DNA from: Prostheceraeus crozeri
Lineage: Eukaryota > Platyhelminthes > Polycladida > Euryleptidae
Length of the DNA: 64,000 nucleotides
Assembly: GCA_907163375.1 (NCBI GenBank)
Contig: CAJQUW010007055.1
Location: 186,001-250,000 of the forward strand
Reading direction: 5' to 3'
Shown here piece after piece: positions 25,200 through 37,613 of this stretch (position 1 is its first letter; each line of letters begins with the position of its first letter). The position numbers were made by a program, and so were the translations under genes. Below the pieces are notes generated by a model that saw only the letters and a list, made by a program, of their open reading frames with translations, was not told the origin of the DNA and made no database searches.

Positions 25200-25903
25200 C
25201 AAAAAGAAAAACAGTCTCTCCCTTTGTTTCGACACGTAGTGTTTATTTTGTAAAAGACAATAAAATCCCGACGCGTTTCGTCCTGTGGACGGTGTCAAGG
25301 GTGCTGGCGGTTCTTGTGAGATTACAAAAGTATTATAAACTGCCTGCTGTGTAATGGGAACTCATGAGATCAGTTCATGACGACGGTTTATTTTTGGCAT
25401 GTTCAACGCAATACAGCGTGCTTCGGCCATATTAGTTGTAATCGCTGTTCTTTGCTTATCCATGATGGTGCAGTTGAAATTATTAATGGTTATCACTTCA
25501 TCGGAATGTACTGTTAAATTATGTTCACTAAGGGCGTTCAATATACTCGTTAATTCACTAAGTTGACCATTAATAATTTCAACTGCATCATCATGGATAA
25601 GCAAAGAACAGCGATTACAACTAATATGGCCGAAGCACGCTGTATTGCGTTGAACATGCCAAAAATAAACCGTCGTCATGAACTGATCTCATGAGTTCCC
25701 ATTACACAGCAGGCAGTTTATAATACTTTTGTAATCTCACAAGAACCGCCAGCACCCTTGACACCGTCCACAGGACGAAACGCGTCGGGATTTTATTGTC
25801 TTTTACAAAATAAACACGTATACGTGTCGAAACAAAGGGAGAGACCGTTTTTCTTTTTGAAACATGACTTTGAAGAACCTCCCGTACCGACAGATGCTGA
25901 CCT
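25200..25903. mobile_element. Inverted dimer of Penelope-like element 3' ends
   Basis: Two arms, about 25,193-25,492 and 25,568-25,866, are near-perfect inverted copies. Each, read outward, gives the C-terminal end of a Penelope-like protein (TVHSDEVITINNFNCTIMDK, then ARCIALNMPKINRRHELIS and a stop) and then a shared 3' region. The insert is flanked by a 16-bp direct repeat, ATTAAATTGCATGTTT, at 25,184-25,199 and 25,904-25,919, so both arms arrived in one event. The 5' parts are missing; the copies lie head to head. Confidence 0.75.
25761..25790 (+). ncRNA. Hammerhead-ribozyme-like motif in Penelope 3' region
   Basis: GTCC-ACA-GGAC followed by GAAACGCGTC matches stem II, the GAAA core strand and stem III with its GUC cleavage triplet, as in hammerheads of Penelope-like elements. 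The usual CUGAUGA strand before stem II is poorly kept (TTGACAC), so this copy may be inactive. The inverted arm has the same motif on the minus strand at 25,267-25,291. Confidence 0.45.
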
Positions 25904-25919
25904 ATTAAATTGCATGTTT

Positions 25920-28178
25920 GTCTAGGCATAGATAATGAATTTATCATTTAGAGGTTATTTCAATGAATAACAAATTTGTCGTTGATCATTCAGAGCTTTA
26001 TGATTATGACTAATTAAACGATATTAAGCATGTCTGATTAACGACTTTCACACACACGAGTAAAAAAAGCAATTTCTCTATTCACATGGTTAGAACGGGG
26101 GTTCAAAACAGAACCGTTGGTGAAGGTAGATTGCATGCCACAGGTTATTACAAAGCAGTTATTACAAAGAATATTTTATCAAACAATTTGCACAGATGTT
26201 TTGCACAAAGCTTTACCAATTCACCGCCGATACATGTATACAGGTGCAGATATGCACTCTAAATTAGTAAAGCACTTGTAAAATCACCTGCACAAATACG
26301 ATTTCAAAGAAATATAAGTCGACGTTGCTATTTACTGATCAATATGCCTTTAATCTGTTTTTCTCCCACAGAATTCTAAAGAACTTCTAGAGAGAGCAAT
26401 TATTGGTCAGTCTTTTGAATAACTAACTTTTCCCAGGCGATAACATCTGATTGAAGTGTATAAAATCAATGTTATTACTTTCTTTGACATTCTATCTACT
26501 TATTAGACTATCTTTGATTCAACCTTATATTGCAAGGTTTGATCAACTTTCATAATTATCGCATTGTTCGTGTATGAATCTACATGTGATTAAAAAGTGC
26601 ATTTAAAAGCCTTTTAAAGGACACTTTTTACCGCTGATTTGCCAGGCATAGATCCCCCTGCCCGAAGCGTCTGAGACTTCGTGCAGGCAAAGAATCATGA
26701 TGCTCTCTTCCTATCCGACAAAAAATTGGAATTGGGCTGGGGCAATGTATTCGAGCGGTGCAAGCTTCGGCAGTTCGTTCTTTCGCTCGCTCATTCTTTA
26801 ATTGAAGCCATTCGTTTGTTCATCGTTCATGTTCTTAAAAGATCACGCTCGTTAGTTCATTCAACAATAGAAAAAAAGAAATTTCACATAACTCATCCAA
26901 AGCTTGTGGCCAGAGGTAATCAATTAAGACTCATTATTACCGAGATATTGTGAAAGCAATTTGGAATACGGCTCATCTTATCACTCGACCAATCGAGGAG
27001 AAAAAACGGCGTACAATTTTTACAATTTTTTACAAAAGAGTACAATTTTTGTTTTTGCTTTCAGGAGTTTCAACTTTACTTTAAAGTTATCGTGTCCCAG
27101 AAAATAGAATTACTAAATAGTGACTTACATCCTTAGTCGAAAATGGAATCAGACTTAAATAGCTCCATTCATTCAAAATGAAGAATCAACAACAGGCCGT
27201 CAACACAACCTCTATTTACGATGCAGTCGTCATTTTGTGCAAATTTGACATTCGCAGTTCGTATTCTTACCGGTATATCAGGTGAATAATAGAATCCTAG
27301 GTACATCATATAGACCTACCGGTATAGCTAGGAGTCTATGAAATGAGTATTGACAGGTAGGCCTATTTGTGGAGACATGCCTGGTATACTAATATACAAA
27401 TTGTATACTCAATTTGTAGCTCTGTGTTCCAATTTTCTGCCTTTCTTTTTTCATCATATTGTTCATTCAACTTAATATTAAAAAACATTTTCAATAGACA
27501 ACAATATTTTCGATGTCATTTAATGTATATTAGGTCACACATAATGCAAACGAAGCAGTAGATTTTTCAAAACACGTTTAGCCAATGTTTGAATTTTGAT
27601 AATTTAGATCTTAAGCGACTGGAAAATTTAACAACCCAAGTAGCCTTCTTGTCTACAAATGTGCACACATATCGTATGAAAACAATAACAAAAAATAATT
27701 TATGAGTTTCTTCCGTTGAGAAAACATCAACGCTCCGTTGTTCTTGTGAAACGAGCTCACGCGCACATGCGTTGCAAATTGTCCTAAATTATCTGTTCAG
27801 GTGAACAGATATGCACAATGGCTGTAGACCTACCGGAGGCCGATAAAGCATTTTTTTTCTGTGAAGCATGAATAGAATGGAAATCTAGCCATCTGTTCCC
27901 TATACTGCTGATACTCTGATGAATCGAAACAGCTGAATGTAGCTGTCTACCTACAGAATCTAGACTAGAAAATGCAAAGATGAGTAAGCATGATCAGTTG
28001 TATTTTCTAACCATGCAATCTGACATTTTCAGAAACAAATCAAATTTACGAATGCAAATGATTGCTTCTATTTCAAAATAACAAAGCACAAAGAGAATGA
28101 ACACAAGAGAATGAAAAATGTCTATGTAGAATTGTGGTTAACTGGGAGAGGTCAAAATGTTTCACTTGGCGGTTTTAG
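25920..28178. other. No gene seen
   Basis: AT-rich DNA. A 90-codon frame at 26,681-26,953 (plus) has no recognisable motif. Confidence 0.35.
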
Positions 28179-28586
28179 ATCTTCTCTTATCAAAATAAGA
28201 ATTTTTATCTTTATGATCATCTCAGTTGTACGTCGCTGCGATACCTGGATAACTTCCGAAATTTCAAACTAACAAAAATTAAAATAGATGGACAAGTCAA
28301 TCAAATTACACTTGCTTTATACATTGCAACTGACAGTGCAAAGTCGCCTTTTATGAATATTGGCGACTACAGACAGGTGCTTATCTGTTTCCAACTCGTG
28401 AACTCGTCGTGTCCATCGGAACCTGAACTTTCTAGCTTAGCAGACATAAAATCATTATGTTTGACTGCAAGCAAGATTTGGGAACGACAAGATCCATCAC
28501 ACAATTCCATCGCACTAATCAACAATATGGGATGGAAGTTGATCTCCCGAAATGATGGAGAATTATGCGATCCCAGATCAAAATAG
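28179..28586 (+). other. Unrecognised 136-codon open frame
   Basis: This frame is open from a stop at 28,176 to TAG at 28,586, long for such AT-rich DNA. It contains LRYLDNFRNFKLTKIKIDGQ, ALYIATDSAKSPFMNIGDYR and a C-terminal SLADIKSLCLTASKIWER. The frame begins right behind a TTTTAG that could be a splice acceptor. No donor and no family were identified. It could be a host exon, a piece of a mobile element or chance. Confidence 0.3.
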
Positions 28587-29529
28587 ACAAAAGCCAAATT
28601 CCCTTATCACTTAAGCTGGTAACCGAGTGATTGCGGCGGCATATTATATCGGCCAAATCACGGCGGTACAGTGTGATTTCGTTTTGACAAATATGATACA
28701 CCTATTCGTGTTGGTTTCATGAATCTATAACACATTCATACAGGCATTCACTCCACCGCTACCTCTCAGTTAATACAAGTGGCCACTACAGACGAATTCC
28801 CAATACAAACAGATCTGAAAGATTGCGATCTAAGCTAGTGCTTCCAAAGTGGTTTGTGTTGAATTGCCAAGTTGGAATTTCCCAGAAGTTGTGGATATGA
28901 AATATTCAGATTGACCTCAAAAACAGACATCATTGATTCAGAATTAGCTTTTAACCGGGGATTACTTTCATGCAAAATTTACTGATGCATCCTTCTATAT
29001 TTTATATTAGATTTATATAAAACATAATTATTTAATGTTGGTACATAAATTTGAAGCAAGTTCATTACGTGCAAAATGTTATATTCTTTAAAGGTAATTT
29101 GAATATATATCTTAGAATATCAAAGTGCACTTTACTATTCCAGTCAAGATGAATTGCAACAACATGACAAGAATGCTCAGAATTCATCTGACCGCATAAC
29201 TAATGGACTATAAGACATCAATGCACTGAATACTGGCTTTGATTACAACGGAAAATATTCAACGGTTACTTCTGGTCCACCTTGTATGTGTAATATAAGT
29301 GATAGATGCTTCGAATATGGCAAGTAATATTTACAAAATAAAATATATAATGAAAATCGATTTAAACAGCCCAACGGGTTTCACTGGTTTACTAGCCATC
29401 CAAGCACTAAATGAATGTGTGTTATATCGCTATATCAACTAAAATTCAAATGACGTAGCTCAATAGAGAGATGAAGGATTTTGAAGTCATAGACATAAAT
29501 GAGCAGAAGTCGTATCTTCACAAACATCA
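28587..29529. other. No gene seen
   Basis: AT-rich DNA with no supported feature. Confidence 0.35.
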
Positions 29530-29979
29530 GATATCATTGTTTAAGGATGCTTTCAATATCCTCATCAACCTTCTTTCTTTTTCTTCCCTCATTGATTTAT
29601 TTGTATGAGGTGGCAATTGTAAGAGGGGCGTGATATTGAATTGAGGGTCTTGATTCTCGGCACAGGTGGCTGCGTGTCGACTCACATTCTATAGTCTGTT
29701 ATCTCTTGCTTTTGTCTGTTGGCGCTGGACTCTCACTCTTAATGAGTCCCCGGTCTGATTGATGCAGCGTGCATGGCAACCCTTGTATTCCACTACATAA
29801 ATTAAGTTATTCGACGAACAGTTCATATTCTCTTTTATATTAAATGTTTTGTTTTCTCCGTTAACTTTGTATTGGCATTGATTCCTTTCTATCAGACATT
29901 CAGAACATATACATTCTTGATACTCACACCTTTTGATACCAAAAACTTTGATTGATGCTATCGTAAAGTTTTCCAACAA
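29530..29979 (-). pseudogene. Penelope-like GIY-YIG endonuclease relic
   Basis: The minus strand at 29,979-29,689 reads a cysteine-rich lead (CEYQECICSEC), then NCSSNNLIYVVEYKGC, in the place of the usual liYli-C-kC block. RCINQTGDSLRVRVQRQQ replaces the usual YIGqTg..LR.R.. block of the GIY-YIG nuclease. In shifted frames downstream, HAATCAENQDPQFNITPL and EKERRLMRILKASLNN match the end of the domain (conserved Glu in the E of REEKE and the LN end). It has a stop in the middle and is cut at both sides. Confidence 0.7.
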
Positions 29980-30806
29980 AAATACAAAGATACATGAATT
30001 CGTGCATTGCTAAAAATTGAGCACGCATTACCAGGGGTCAACAAAGAGCATTTGATAAACTTCGAAGTTAATTAAAAAAGACAACTGCTGTTGGAAATGC
30101 TTCAGCAGTCAGTAAATTTCAAACAGAAGACATAAACAGCGTGGAGCATAAATAGCGTTGAGAGCCGAACACAACATTACGAGTATGTCCATGATAGGCC
30201 CGAACGGATTAAATCCGAGCTCCTCACTCTTGACCATAAAATAGATTTTATTGAGAGGTGCATTCTCTGCAAGTTTTCTAACCTGCTGCAAGTCAACGTT
30301 GTCTAACCTCTTACTGCAGGATACGCGGATCTCCCATGAGTCGCAGGTGGAAGTAGTATCAATAAACTGTTGAGTGAAGTCTATTTGACCATGTAAGACA
30401 TTTTAGGTCATTTCTGGTGGTGAATTGAAGATAAGACTGAAAGAAATCCCAGTTGGGATTATCTGTAGAAAACTCATGCAGTTGAACTTAAACGTTTCTT
30501 TCAACCGGAAAATCAATGAAGCATCATTTTCAAGCTTCCATATTGACATTGAACTGATTAATGTTACTTTTTCAGATCTTATCTATAACCATGGAAATCT
30601 GACATTATAATGATAAAGCTAACTTAAGCACTAGCGAAGTCCTTCAAGTCGGATTTCTATGGCCTTAACAATAAATTGAGCAAGTTAGCTTTGATCAAAC
30701 TACCTGCATGTAACGGACAATGTGCGAGTACATGAATGAAGCAATATGAATATTATAGCCACGGGATGTCGGATTTTAGCCCCGTTGTAGCTCTAGTGAG
30801 GTAAAC
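29980..30806. other. No gene seen
   Basis: AT-rich DNA; a 60-codon minus frame at 30,109-30,291 is unrecognised. Confidence 0.35.
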
Positions 30807-30808
30807 TA

Positions 30809-32464
30809 CAGTCCGTTTCATAAAAAGTGGATCATCCCAAAATTTGACTAAATAAAACATAAGTATGATACAGAAAGCATTTTTCATGTTATTTCATGTC
30901 CCTAATATATTTAAATGTCCTTATATAATCTGATTAGCTATGATACAGTAGCGGTTCTTAAGAAGCTAATATTTTGTGGCCCTACCCTTATTGTCAATGA
31001 CATTACCAATTCGTCTAGGCATTGATTCGATGATATCGTTGATTTTTGACTGATCTAACTTTCTCCACTCTCTTTTTAACAGTGACGTAAGTTGTGATAC
31101 GCCATCTGTAGGTAGCAGTGAACGACGAACGTTACGTTTTAGAATACTCCATACATTTTCTATGGGATTCAGATCAGGAGAACGAGCTGGCCAAGATAAT
31201 GTCCTAAGCCCTAATTGAGACTTGCATAAGTTGACTCTACTACTCCTGTGACACGTAGCATTATCATCCATAAATAACCAAGTCGATGGATCACCAAGTT
31301 GATCTGTCATTTGGCCAATGTTCATTCGTAAAACATTCACATAGCGTTCAGAATTCATGGTTCCTTGCTGTATGTGAAGTTCAGAGCGGCCATTGGTCCA
31401 AATGCCAGCCCAAATCAGTAGAGTCGCACCACCTTGTGCCCGGGGACGATGTAAATGTCTCGGAATTTCCTGATCAGATTTTATCCATAATCTCAATCGA
31501 CCATCACTATCCTTCAGACGGACTGACGCCTCATCAGACCAGACAACCCGATCCCATTGATTTCGCCAGTGACAATGACTCATTGCCCATCTGAGACGTC
31601 TTTTTGTATGCTGATCTGATAATTCGATCTGAGAGGGCCTCTTACAGCTCTTGAAATTCGACTCAATAAGTCTTCTACGAATAGTGGACTTAGAAATAGA
31701 CGAGACTAGTGCAGCCATCTCAGTTAACGAGAGACTTGAATCAACTTTAACAAATCTGAAAATTAGGCGGTCTCTACGTTTGGATGTTTTGCGTGGACGG
31801 CCAGAGCCCTCTTTACGACAGAGTCGAAAATCATCATTATGCCATCGATGCACATTTGTGTAAGGGACATTTAGTCGCTTGCTTGTAGCTCGCAAAGAAA
31901 ACCCTAGTTCTAGCAAGGCTGACACTTTGCCTTTTGTGAATGCGATCTCGTTATTGTTCATTTGTGCTTTGTATTGTTTTCAACCGGTAAGAGATAGATT
32001 TCTAGCTGAAAGCAATCAGGAGTGCTGCCAACACCACCGCAACGAAGTCAGGAAGCCATGGAACATGAAGTCCAGTTAATCACATGTAGCAGTTACATTA
32101 TTGTTGATGAATAATGGTGCTATACTGGCTCTGATTGACCGATTTTCTTTATTTTTGTTTTGCTTGATAGCTTTTGGCTTGTAGAACAACATATTACATA
32201 ACAAAGGAAACAAATGTAATTTTATAAGAGTGAGGTATGATTTTGTGTAACATTGCTAAATGAAGATCAAATTATCTACTACTTTTTTATCTATAACAGG
32301 AAAACAACTCAAAATTCATGCTTGAAATTTCCAACAATGACATTAGTAAGCACAACTGACATATCTTCCAAATTTGAGAGAAATTCGTTCAAGTTTGGCG
32401 GAGTTAGACAAAGTTGAAGTTAAGGCGATGTTTAAGGGTGATCCATTTTTTTCGAAACAATCTG
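30809..32464 (-). mobile_element. Full-length Tc1-like transposon copy 2
   Basis: This is a 1,656-bp element with TA on both flanks (30,807-30,808 and 32,465-32,466). The terminal inverted repeats read CAGTCCGTTTCATAAAAAGT at one end and CAGATTGTTTCGAAAAAAAT at the other, then both GGATCAYCC. It carries one intact transposase frame on the minus strand. The end sequences match copy 1 at 16,131, so both belong to one family and moved recently enough to stay alike. Confidence 0.95.
30966..31961 (-). CDS. Tc1-family DD34E transposase, intact frame
   Basis: A 331-aa frame with ATG at 31,959-31,961. An N-terminal helix-turn-helix (residues about 8-45: ALLELGFSLRATSKRLNVPY) and a second paired-like domain with a GRPRKTSKRRD link form the DNA-binding half. 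The catalytic triad is VWSDEAS (first Asp), FMDDNATCH (second Asp) and SPDLNPIENVW (Glu), with exactly 34 residues between the second Asp and the Glu, hence DD34E. It catalyses cut-and-paste transposition at TA sites. The length is normal for Tc1 enzymes (about 340). No stop or frameshift is seen, so activity is possible; the other copy in this window could use this enzyme in trans. Confidence 0.95.
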   Translation of the reverse strand: MNNNEIAFTKGKVSALLELGFSLRATSKRLNVPYTNVHRWHNDDFRLCRKEGSGRPRKTSKRRDRLIFRFVKVDSSLSLTEMAALVSSISKSTIRRRLIESNFKSCKRPSQIELSDQHTKRRLRWAMSHCHWRNQWDRVVWSDEASVRLKDSDGRLRLWIKSDQEIPRHLHRPRAQGGATLLIWAGIWTNGRSELHIQQGTMNSERYVNVLRMNIGQMTDQLGDPSTWLFMDDNATCHRSSRVNLCKSQLGLRTLSWPARSPDLNPIENVWSILKRNVRRSLLPTDGVSQLTSLLKREWRKLDQSKINDIIESMPRRIGNVIDNKGRATKY

Positions 32465-32466
32465 TA

Positions 32467-35206
32467 TGTTCACACATGGACCTGTCCATGGTTCACATCA
32501 CAGAGTTCACATATGCAGTTTAGGCATTACGCGTTCATGTAATGCTTCATTAATTTATAAAGCAGTCATCACAATCAAACTACTACAATATTTTCTGCTT
32601 GATGAAGGCCTTGGGACTGGCCACGAAGTCCCTTTGAAAACGCATGCGTGAAGCAAATTCAAACTTCACAGTTGCATCATGCGTCACATCATCTAATGGA
32701 AAGATGACATTGCCGTCAGATCGTCGAATTTTCTATTTCAAATTTCGATTTTCATCGATTTCAACCTACTTAATTATGCGAAAATTGGAGTGATAAATTT
32801 TGCATCCATGATTGCTAAATTTGCTTTATTTCATTCCCTCAATCTTTCTCTCGACGTATCATCAACTATGAAGTCTGACAACTTCTATGCGACCGTGATA
32901 CTGTTGTTTAGTCTTACCATTGCAAACTTTCCTGTTGACAAAACTTCTTAGCTGATAACTGTGGTCAAAATCTATGCTTGTGCAAATTTTTCTGGTTAAC
33001 AAAGCACGCTAACTTAAAATATTTAATTTCAAATCACAATATTGCCACAACTATATCATTGTCCACCTCCTGAACAATTCATAGCCGCTCTCAAACATTG
33101 GCCTTAGAGAAATAAATTGCACCTTCTGTGCTTTGCTTTTATCTTCATATTGCGCCTGCATTAGTCACGTGACCTCATGACTCTGTGCTTTAATGACATG
33201 GACTATTCTGGTTCAAATACAATCACAGGCAGAATAGACGTGGTAAAGAAGACATAGAGCTCCACTTCTTACAGTATTTGTCTCCTGATTAAATTATTCA
33301 AAATATAAAATAACTAATATAAATTGACAGAATTTTGTAGTTTATCAACATTTGACTATGTAAGTCCTGATTAATGAAACCTGCTTACAATGTCAAATTG
33401 AATGCGCTGTTGTGAGCTCAAAAAACTAAATTCTGAGATTAGTTAGTGTAAGAAATGCAACTCAAATATACTGATATGAAATGTTAAAGATCTACCTTTA
33501 AAAGTAACCAATGTGTCCGTAAAATGGCATTACAAAGAAAAGACGACTTGCAGATTCAAATCAACGAATTCAAATAATGAGGAGAGACGCAAAAATGACT
33601 ACATAAATGTGCCCATTACTATTTAAAATTTTAATACGTAGAATTTGCTTGAATTTCAAATACTGTATTCTATGCCTGTGGTGTAATGCATGGTCATAAT
33701 TTGATTCGCATTTACAAAATACCGTGCTCATTTTGAACATCGAGGTGCTTTGTTTAAAGTCATCATGAAAAAGTTAGGAGGCAGTGGCAAAGGAAGGAGC
33801 AAGTTGGGAACAAAAAACTTTTGAAATTAAAAAATGCGAAAAAATACCTTGAAATATGGGTCTCAAATTTCACTTCCAGTAAACTGAATTCAACGATCTT
33901 GGTGAAAAGTTCGAAAATGCGCTAATGCTAGCAGTCATAATAGACTACCCCCCGTGCTCTCCCACCGGCATGGAAAGAGTCACCTATAAATAAAGCTTTC
34001 CGTTAATAGAGATTTTATAAATTTTCGATTAGTTAGCAGAAGACTGGTCACCTGTACGACTCCGGCCACCAAGAATCCGACCGTTTCATACTCTAAAAGA
34101 ATAATTATATTTTCGAACAACCAAATGCACAATTGCAGCGCCATTGTGTATTCAAAAAGTCACGTATTCAAAAATAGTAGAACAATAATTCTTACAGATG
34201 TAACTGATTACCTTTACTACGGAAATCATTCTCTACCTCTTTGATTAGTACTTTACCTACCGCTTTGATTAGTACTTATTAAACTCTTCAACCCCCGACC
34301 ATCCGGACGAGATCGTCGATGATAGGTCATCAACACAGTTGATGACATGATGAGGTCATCGCATATTCAAACGACACCTGTGTCGACAGTACGGACTGTG
34401 CAATCTCGAAAATACCGGCTCAAATCCATTTAATCAATTCTTATTATTCACTTGGTCATTAAAATAAAATAAGGCAACAAAATAATTGATTTCAAAGCAA
34501 TAATTATTCATTTCATATTTTAGAGATACGACGCCGAAAAAAGCATCTTCTACCAATTCAGTTACTCTGAATAAAAGCATGATCCATCTTAGATTCTTTA
34601 ATTACTTATCGGTTTAGCCTAGTTTGATAGATATCGTTGATAGATTGACAATATTAGGCCTATCGGTAGGGAGCAAGATAGTTGTCATTTATTTAGCAAA
34701 GGGTCATTCATTTCCTTAATGAGGACAGGTGAAGTGAGAGTTTTGAAGCAGTTTGAGGGATATTTGTCATGAAATGTGTGGAATGAACGAAGATAGGCCA
34801 TTCGCTATTTTTCGGATCACTGATTCAAGTGATCAGCTCAAATTTCAAAACATTACTTTGAGTTGACATATTATTTTATTTGACCAAATCAGGAAAAGTT
34901 ATTAAATTTCCATTTACGGAAAAACTGATTTTATTTCATATTTTATTGAATGAAGCAATCATCGGAGAAAGTAAATTGCTGATTACACTTAAAATATAAG
35001 CATGGTGGAAAGATGGATTGTTCTTTGTCAATAGTTGCCACTTTATCGCTCAGATCATATTAAGCGCTTTTTGCCTCTTATAACTATCTGCGGAGACGGA
35101 GTGTTCATTTATCTTAATAAAAGTCATTTTTTCCACGCTGTTGGAATGATTCATTACTTGCATCTTTATGCCAATTCTTGAAGTCAGGTTGCTGTGTCTC
35201 TTTCAG
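32467..35206. other. No gene seen; probably intron or upstream region of the receptor gene
   Basis: AT-rich DNA. A short tandem, CTACC(T/G)CTTTGATTAGTACTT twice near 34,235-34,278, is the only structure noted. The last bases (TGTCTCTTTCAG) are the splice acceptor of the next feature. Confidence 0.45.
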
Positions 35207-35466
35207 TTTTACTACTGTATACCGTCGGTGCCAATATGCTGAACAACATCAACAAATGGACAGAGAAAACTTTGATTAAAGATTTGTTGCACGATTACGA
35301 CAAACGATCTCGGCCAGTAGTTGATAATGTAACGCCAACTATTTACGACGATCGCCTTGATATAAAAATCCAACAAATCACCATCAGGTTCGGCCTCCAA
35401 CTTGTACAAATCCTTGACCTCAATGAGATGGACCAAGTGTTGACGACAAGCACAAAATCTCTATAC
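35207..35466 (+). CDS. Exon of a nicotinic acetylcholine receptor-like (Cys-loop) subunit
   Basis: One 260-base exon with a good acceptor (TGTCTCTTTCAG ending 35,206) and donor (GTAAGT at 35,467). It encodes the start of a Cys-loop receptor ligand-binding domain: EKTLIKDLLHDYDKRSRPV matches the first helix and the RPV turn, and GLQLVQILDLNEMDQVLTT matches the first beta strands, where vertebrate subunits have the like of sLsLlQImDVDEknQvLTT. It carries an extra acidic insert (IYDDRLDIKI) before that strand. The exon starts in phase 1 and ends in phase 0, as exon 2 of nicotinic subunits usually does just before the WTD exon. The protein would be a neuronal or neuromuscular ligand-gated channel subunit at the plasma membrane. 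The other exons were not found here; introns must be large. Subtype unknown. Confidence 0.85.
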
Positions 35467-37605
35467 GTAAGTTGATCATAAGTTTATTAATCAATTCCTT
35501 TTTTTGTCAAAGTCAGATGTCATTGAATTTTGAAATCCATGCTTCGTTCATCTTTCAATTATGGCAAAAAATGATTGATAGATAAATTTGTAAACGAAAT
35601 GCAAAGTCGAGTTGTCAACAGCTGATAGATTAAATTGAATTTGCGGAAGTGCTGTGCGAGACTTAATGAATACAATCCAGAGTTTAATTGTTGAAATCGC
35701 AAGCATCACGATTTCTCACAGCATCTACGAATTTCCTTAAATCGATTGCGTGTGATACAGAATATTATTTGAATTTGAGTATGCGGTATTATTCTCATCG
35801 TTCGAGTTATAGGAGGTATTAAGCAAAACTTATGAAACAATTCAAATTAGGGCCTATTGTAGTTCACATTAACCTTTATTAATTTTACATTTTGCTAAGT
35901 TATAATTGAACATATAATTCTAGCTTATATTTAACTGTGGTTCAATGAAGAAAATATAACGTCAAATGACAGCCTAAATCATTAATGCGTAGCGTCAGGT
36001 TATGTATGCATTGTTCCTGGGGCCAATGAGCAACTCTGCTCATTGATTTCCCATGTGGTGGCAAAGCCCACTCCTAAGAATCGTTGACTTAAAATGTAGA
36101 ATATCCCATATATAAATTGTATTTATGTATCCTTCATTATTTTTACTCGAATTATGCCGGCTCCCATTAAACATCAACGTATAGTGCTACCTGTGTCGTT
36201 TTAGCATGCCCTTTCCATAAAAGTGTCCTTTAGAAAAATATCCTATTTCATTACAAAATAGAAACTGAACCTCCTCCAAAAAGTGAAACGAAACTGAATG
36301 TTCTTTTATACGTAAATTTATATTCCTGGTTCAACGTGAAAAGTAGCTGTGGGAATATTTCGTCTTTTTGTCTGTCCATTTCATATAAATGATAATAAAG
36401 TGCTCAAATTTATGGCACTAGCATTTGAATTTGATGTGAAGTTAACCGGCGCAAATAATCATTCGCATCAATAACAGTAAGAGAGTAATTTCTCTCTTCC
36501 TCTGCTATCTTTCACAAGGTATGCATTCATTGGTGAGACAGCGCTTTACGATTATTGCAATAAATCATTATTACACTCGTTAGGTAGGAAATGCGGACAC
36601 GCACCGCTATCCGGCAGACTAAATTTATGGTGAGAATTGATGAAACTAAAGAGATTTATCCTCCAAGGATATCCACGAAAATATGCATTAGTATACAATA
36701 AAAGGACTGTTCATCCTCTCTTTTCAAATTTCCTATGTTATTATCCGAATGAAATGATTTTATAACAATTAATTATCATTTATTTCATATACTGCTTCTT
36801 CTCATGCAGCTCTCTGTCACAACTCCTACCATGAGAAACCTTATTGAACTATAAATTGTAATAAAAGTCAAATGAGATTACCAACGAAGACATTCTTCAT
36901 GATTTCTAAAGAAAGTGATGGATCATGTCCAAGCTGAGGAATGTTATGAGGAATATTATGATAATATAAGTAAGTTATGGAAAATGAAGTATGAAATAGA
37001 AAATTGTCATCATTGAGTCAAAATGTAGCTACTTAATGAATTAGATATCAATCGAGCTTTGGTAGTGATTTTGACTTTCTATATATCAACTTTTTGTACC
37101 AACATAAAGTTCAATTGTCTAAATGAAATGAAGAGTTGGATTTCTATGTTATGTCTTGATTTGGTGTTCATAACATTTCTATGAAAGCGGTTTCCTTTTC
37201 TATTGACTGATTATGCCTCTCCACGAAATAAATTAGCAATCTATTAACAGCTCTTATAGGCAATTTCGCAACTGGCATTTAATAAGGCGGTATTAGATTA
37301 AAATGTTTGACTTTGTAGTATGATTTTCTATCCAAGCAGTTTGGCCCATATTTATGCAATATTAGACTATTACTATCATTCAACTAATCAAAACGGAATT
37401 AAACCGGTAAAAAGTCAAGGTCATTAACATGCTCGATATCGTTTTTACTTGAGGCAAATTTAGTGATTCCTTGTAAGTAATGCCGTGCACCAGAGTGAAA
37501 TTCTATGTTAGATGTTATATGTCTGAATACAACATGCAGTAACCGACAACTAATGTGTATGTTCAACATGGCGGGATATTGGTTTCAAAGTGTTATGAAT
37601 AGGTA
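35467..37605. other. Presumed intron; no further exon found
   Basis: AT-rich. At 36,148-36,240 lies a stretch (ATTATGCCGGCTCCCATTAA and following) that recurs inside the hAT MITE at 37,766, so it is a fragment or relative of that family. The small third exon expected for nicotinic receptors was looked for by its W-x-D motif and not found. Confidence 0.4.
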
Positions 37606-37613
37606 CTCAATAC

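Noticed and set aside
35194-35206. Coding sequence upstream of the receptor exon
   Set aside because: These bases are the pyrimidine tract and AG of the splice acceptor; the frame there is open only by chance.
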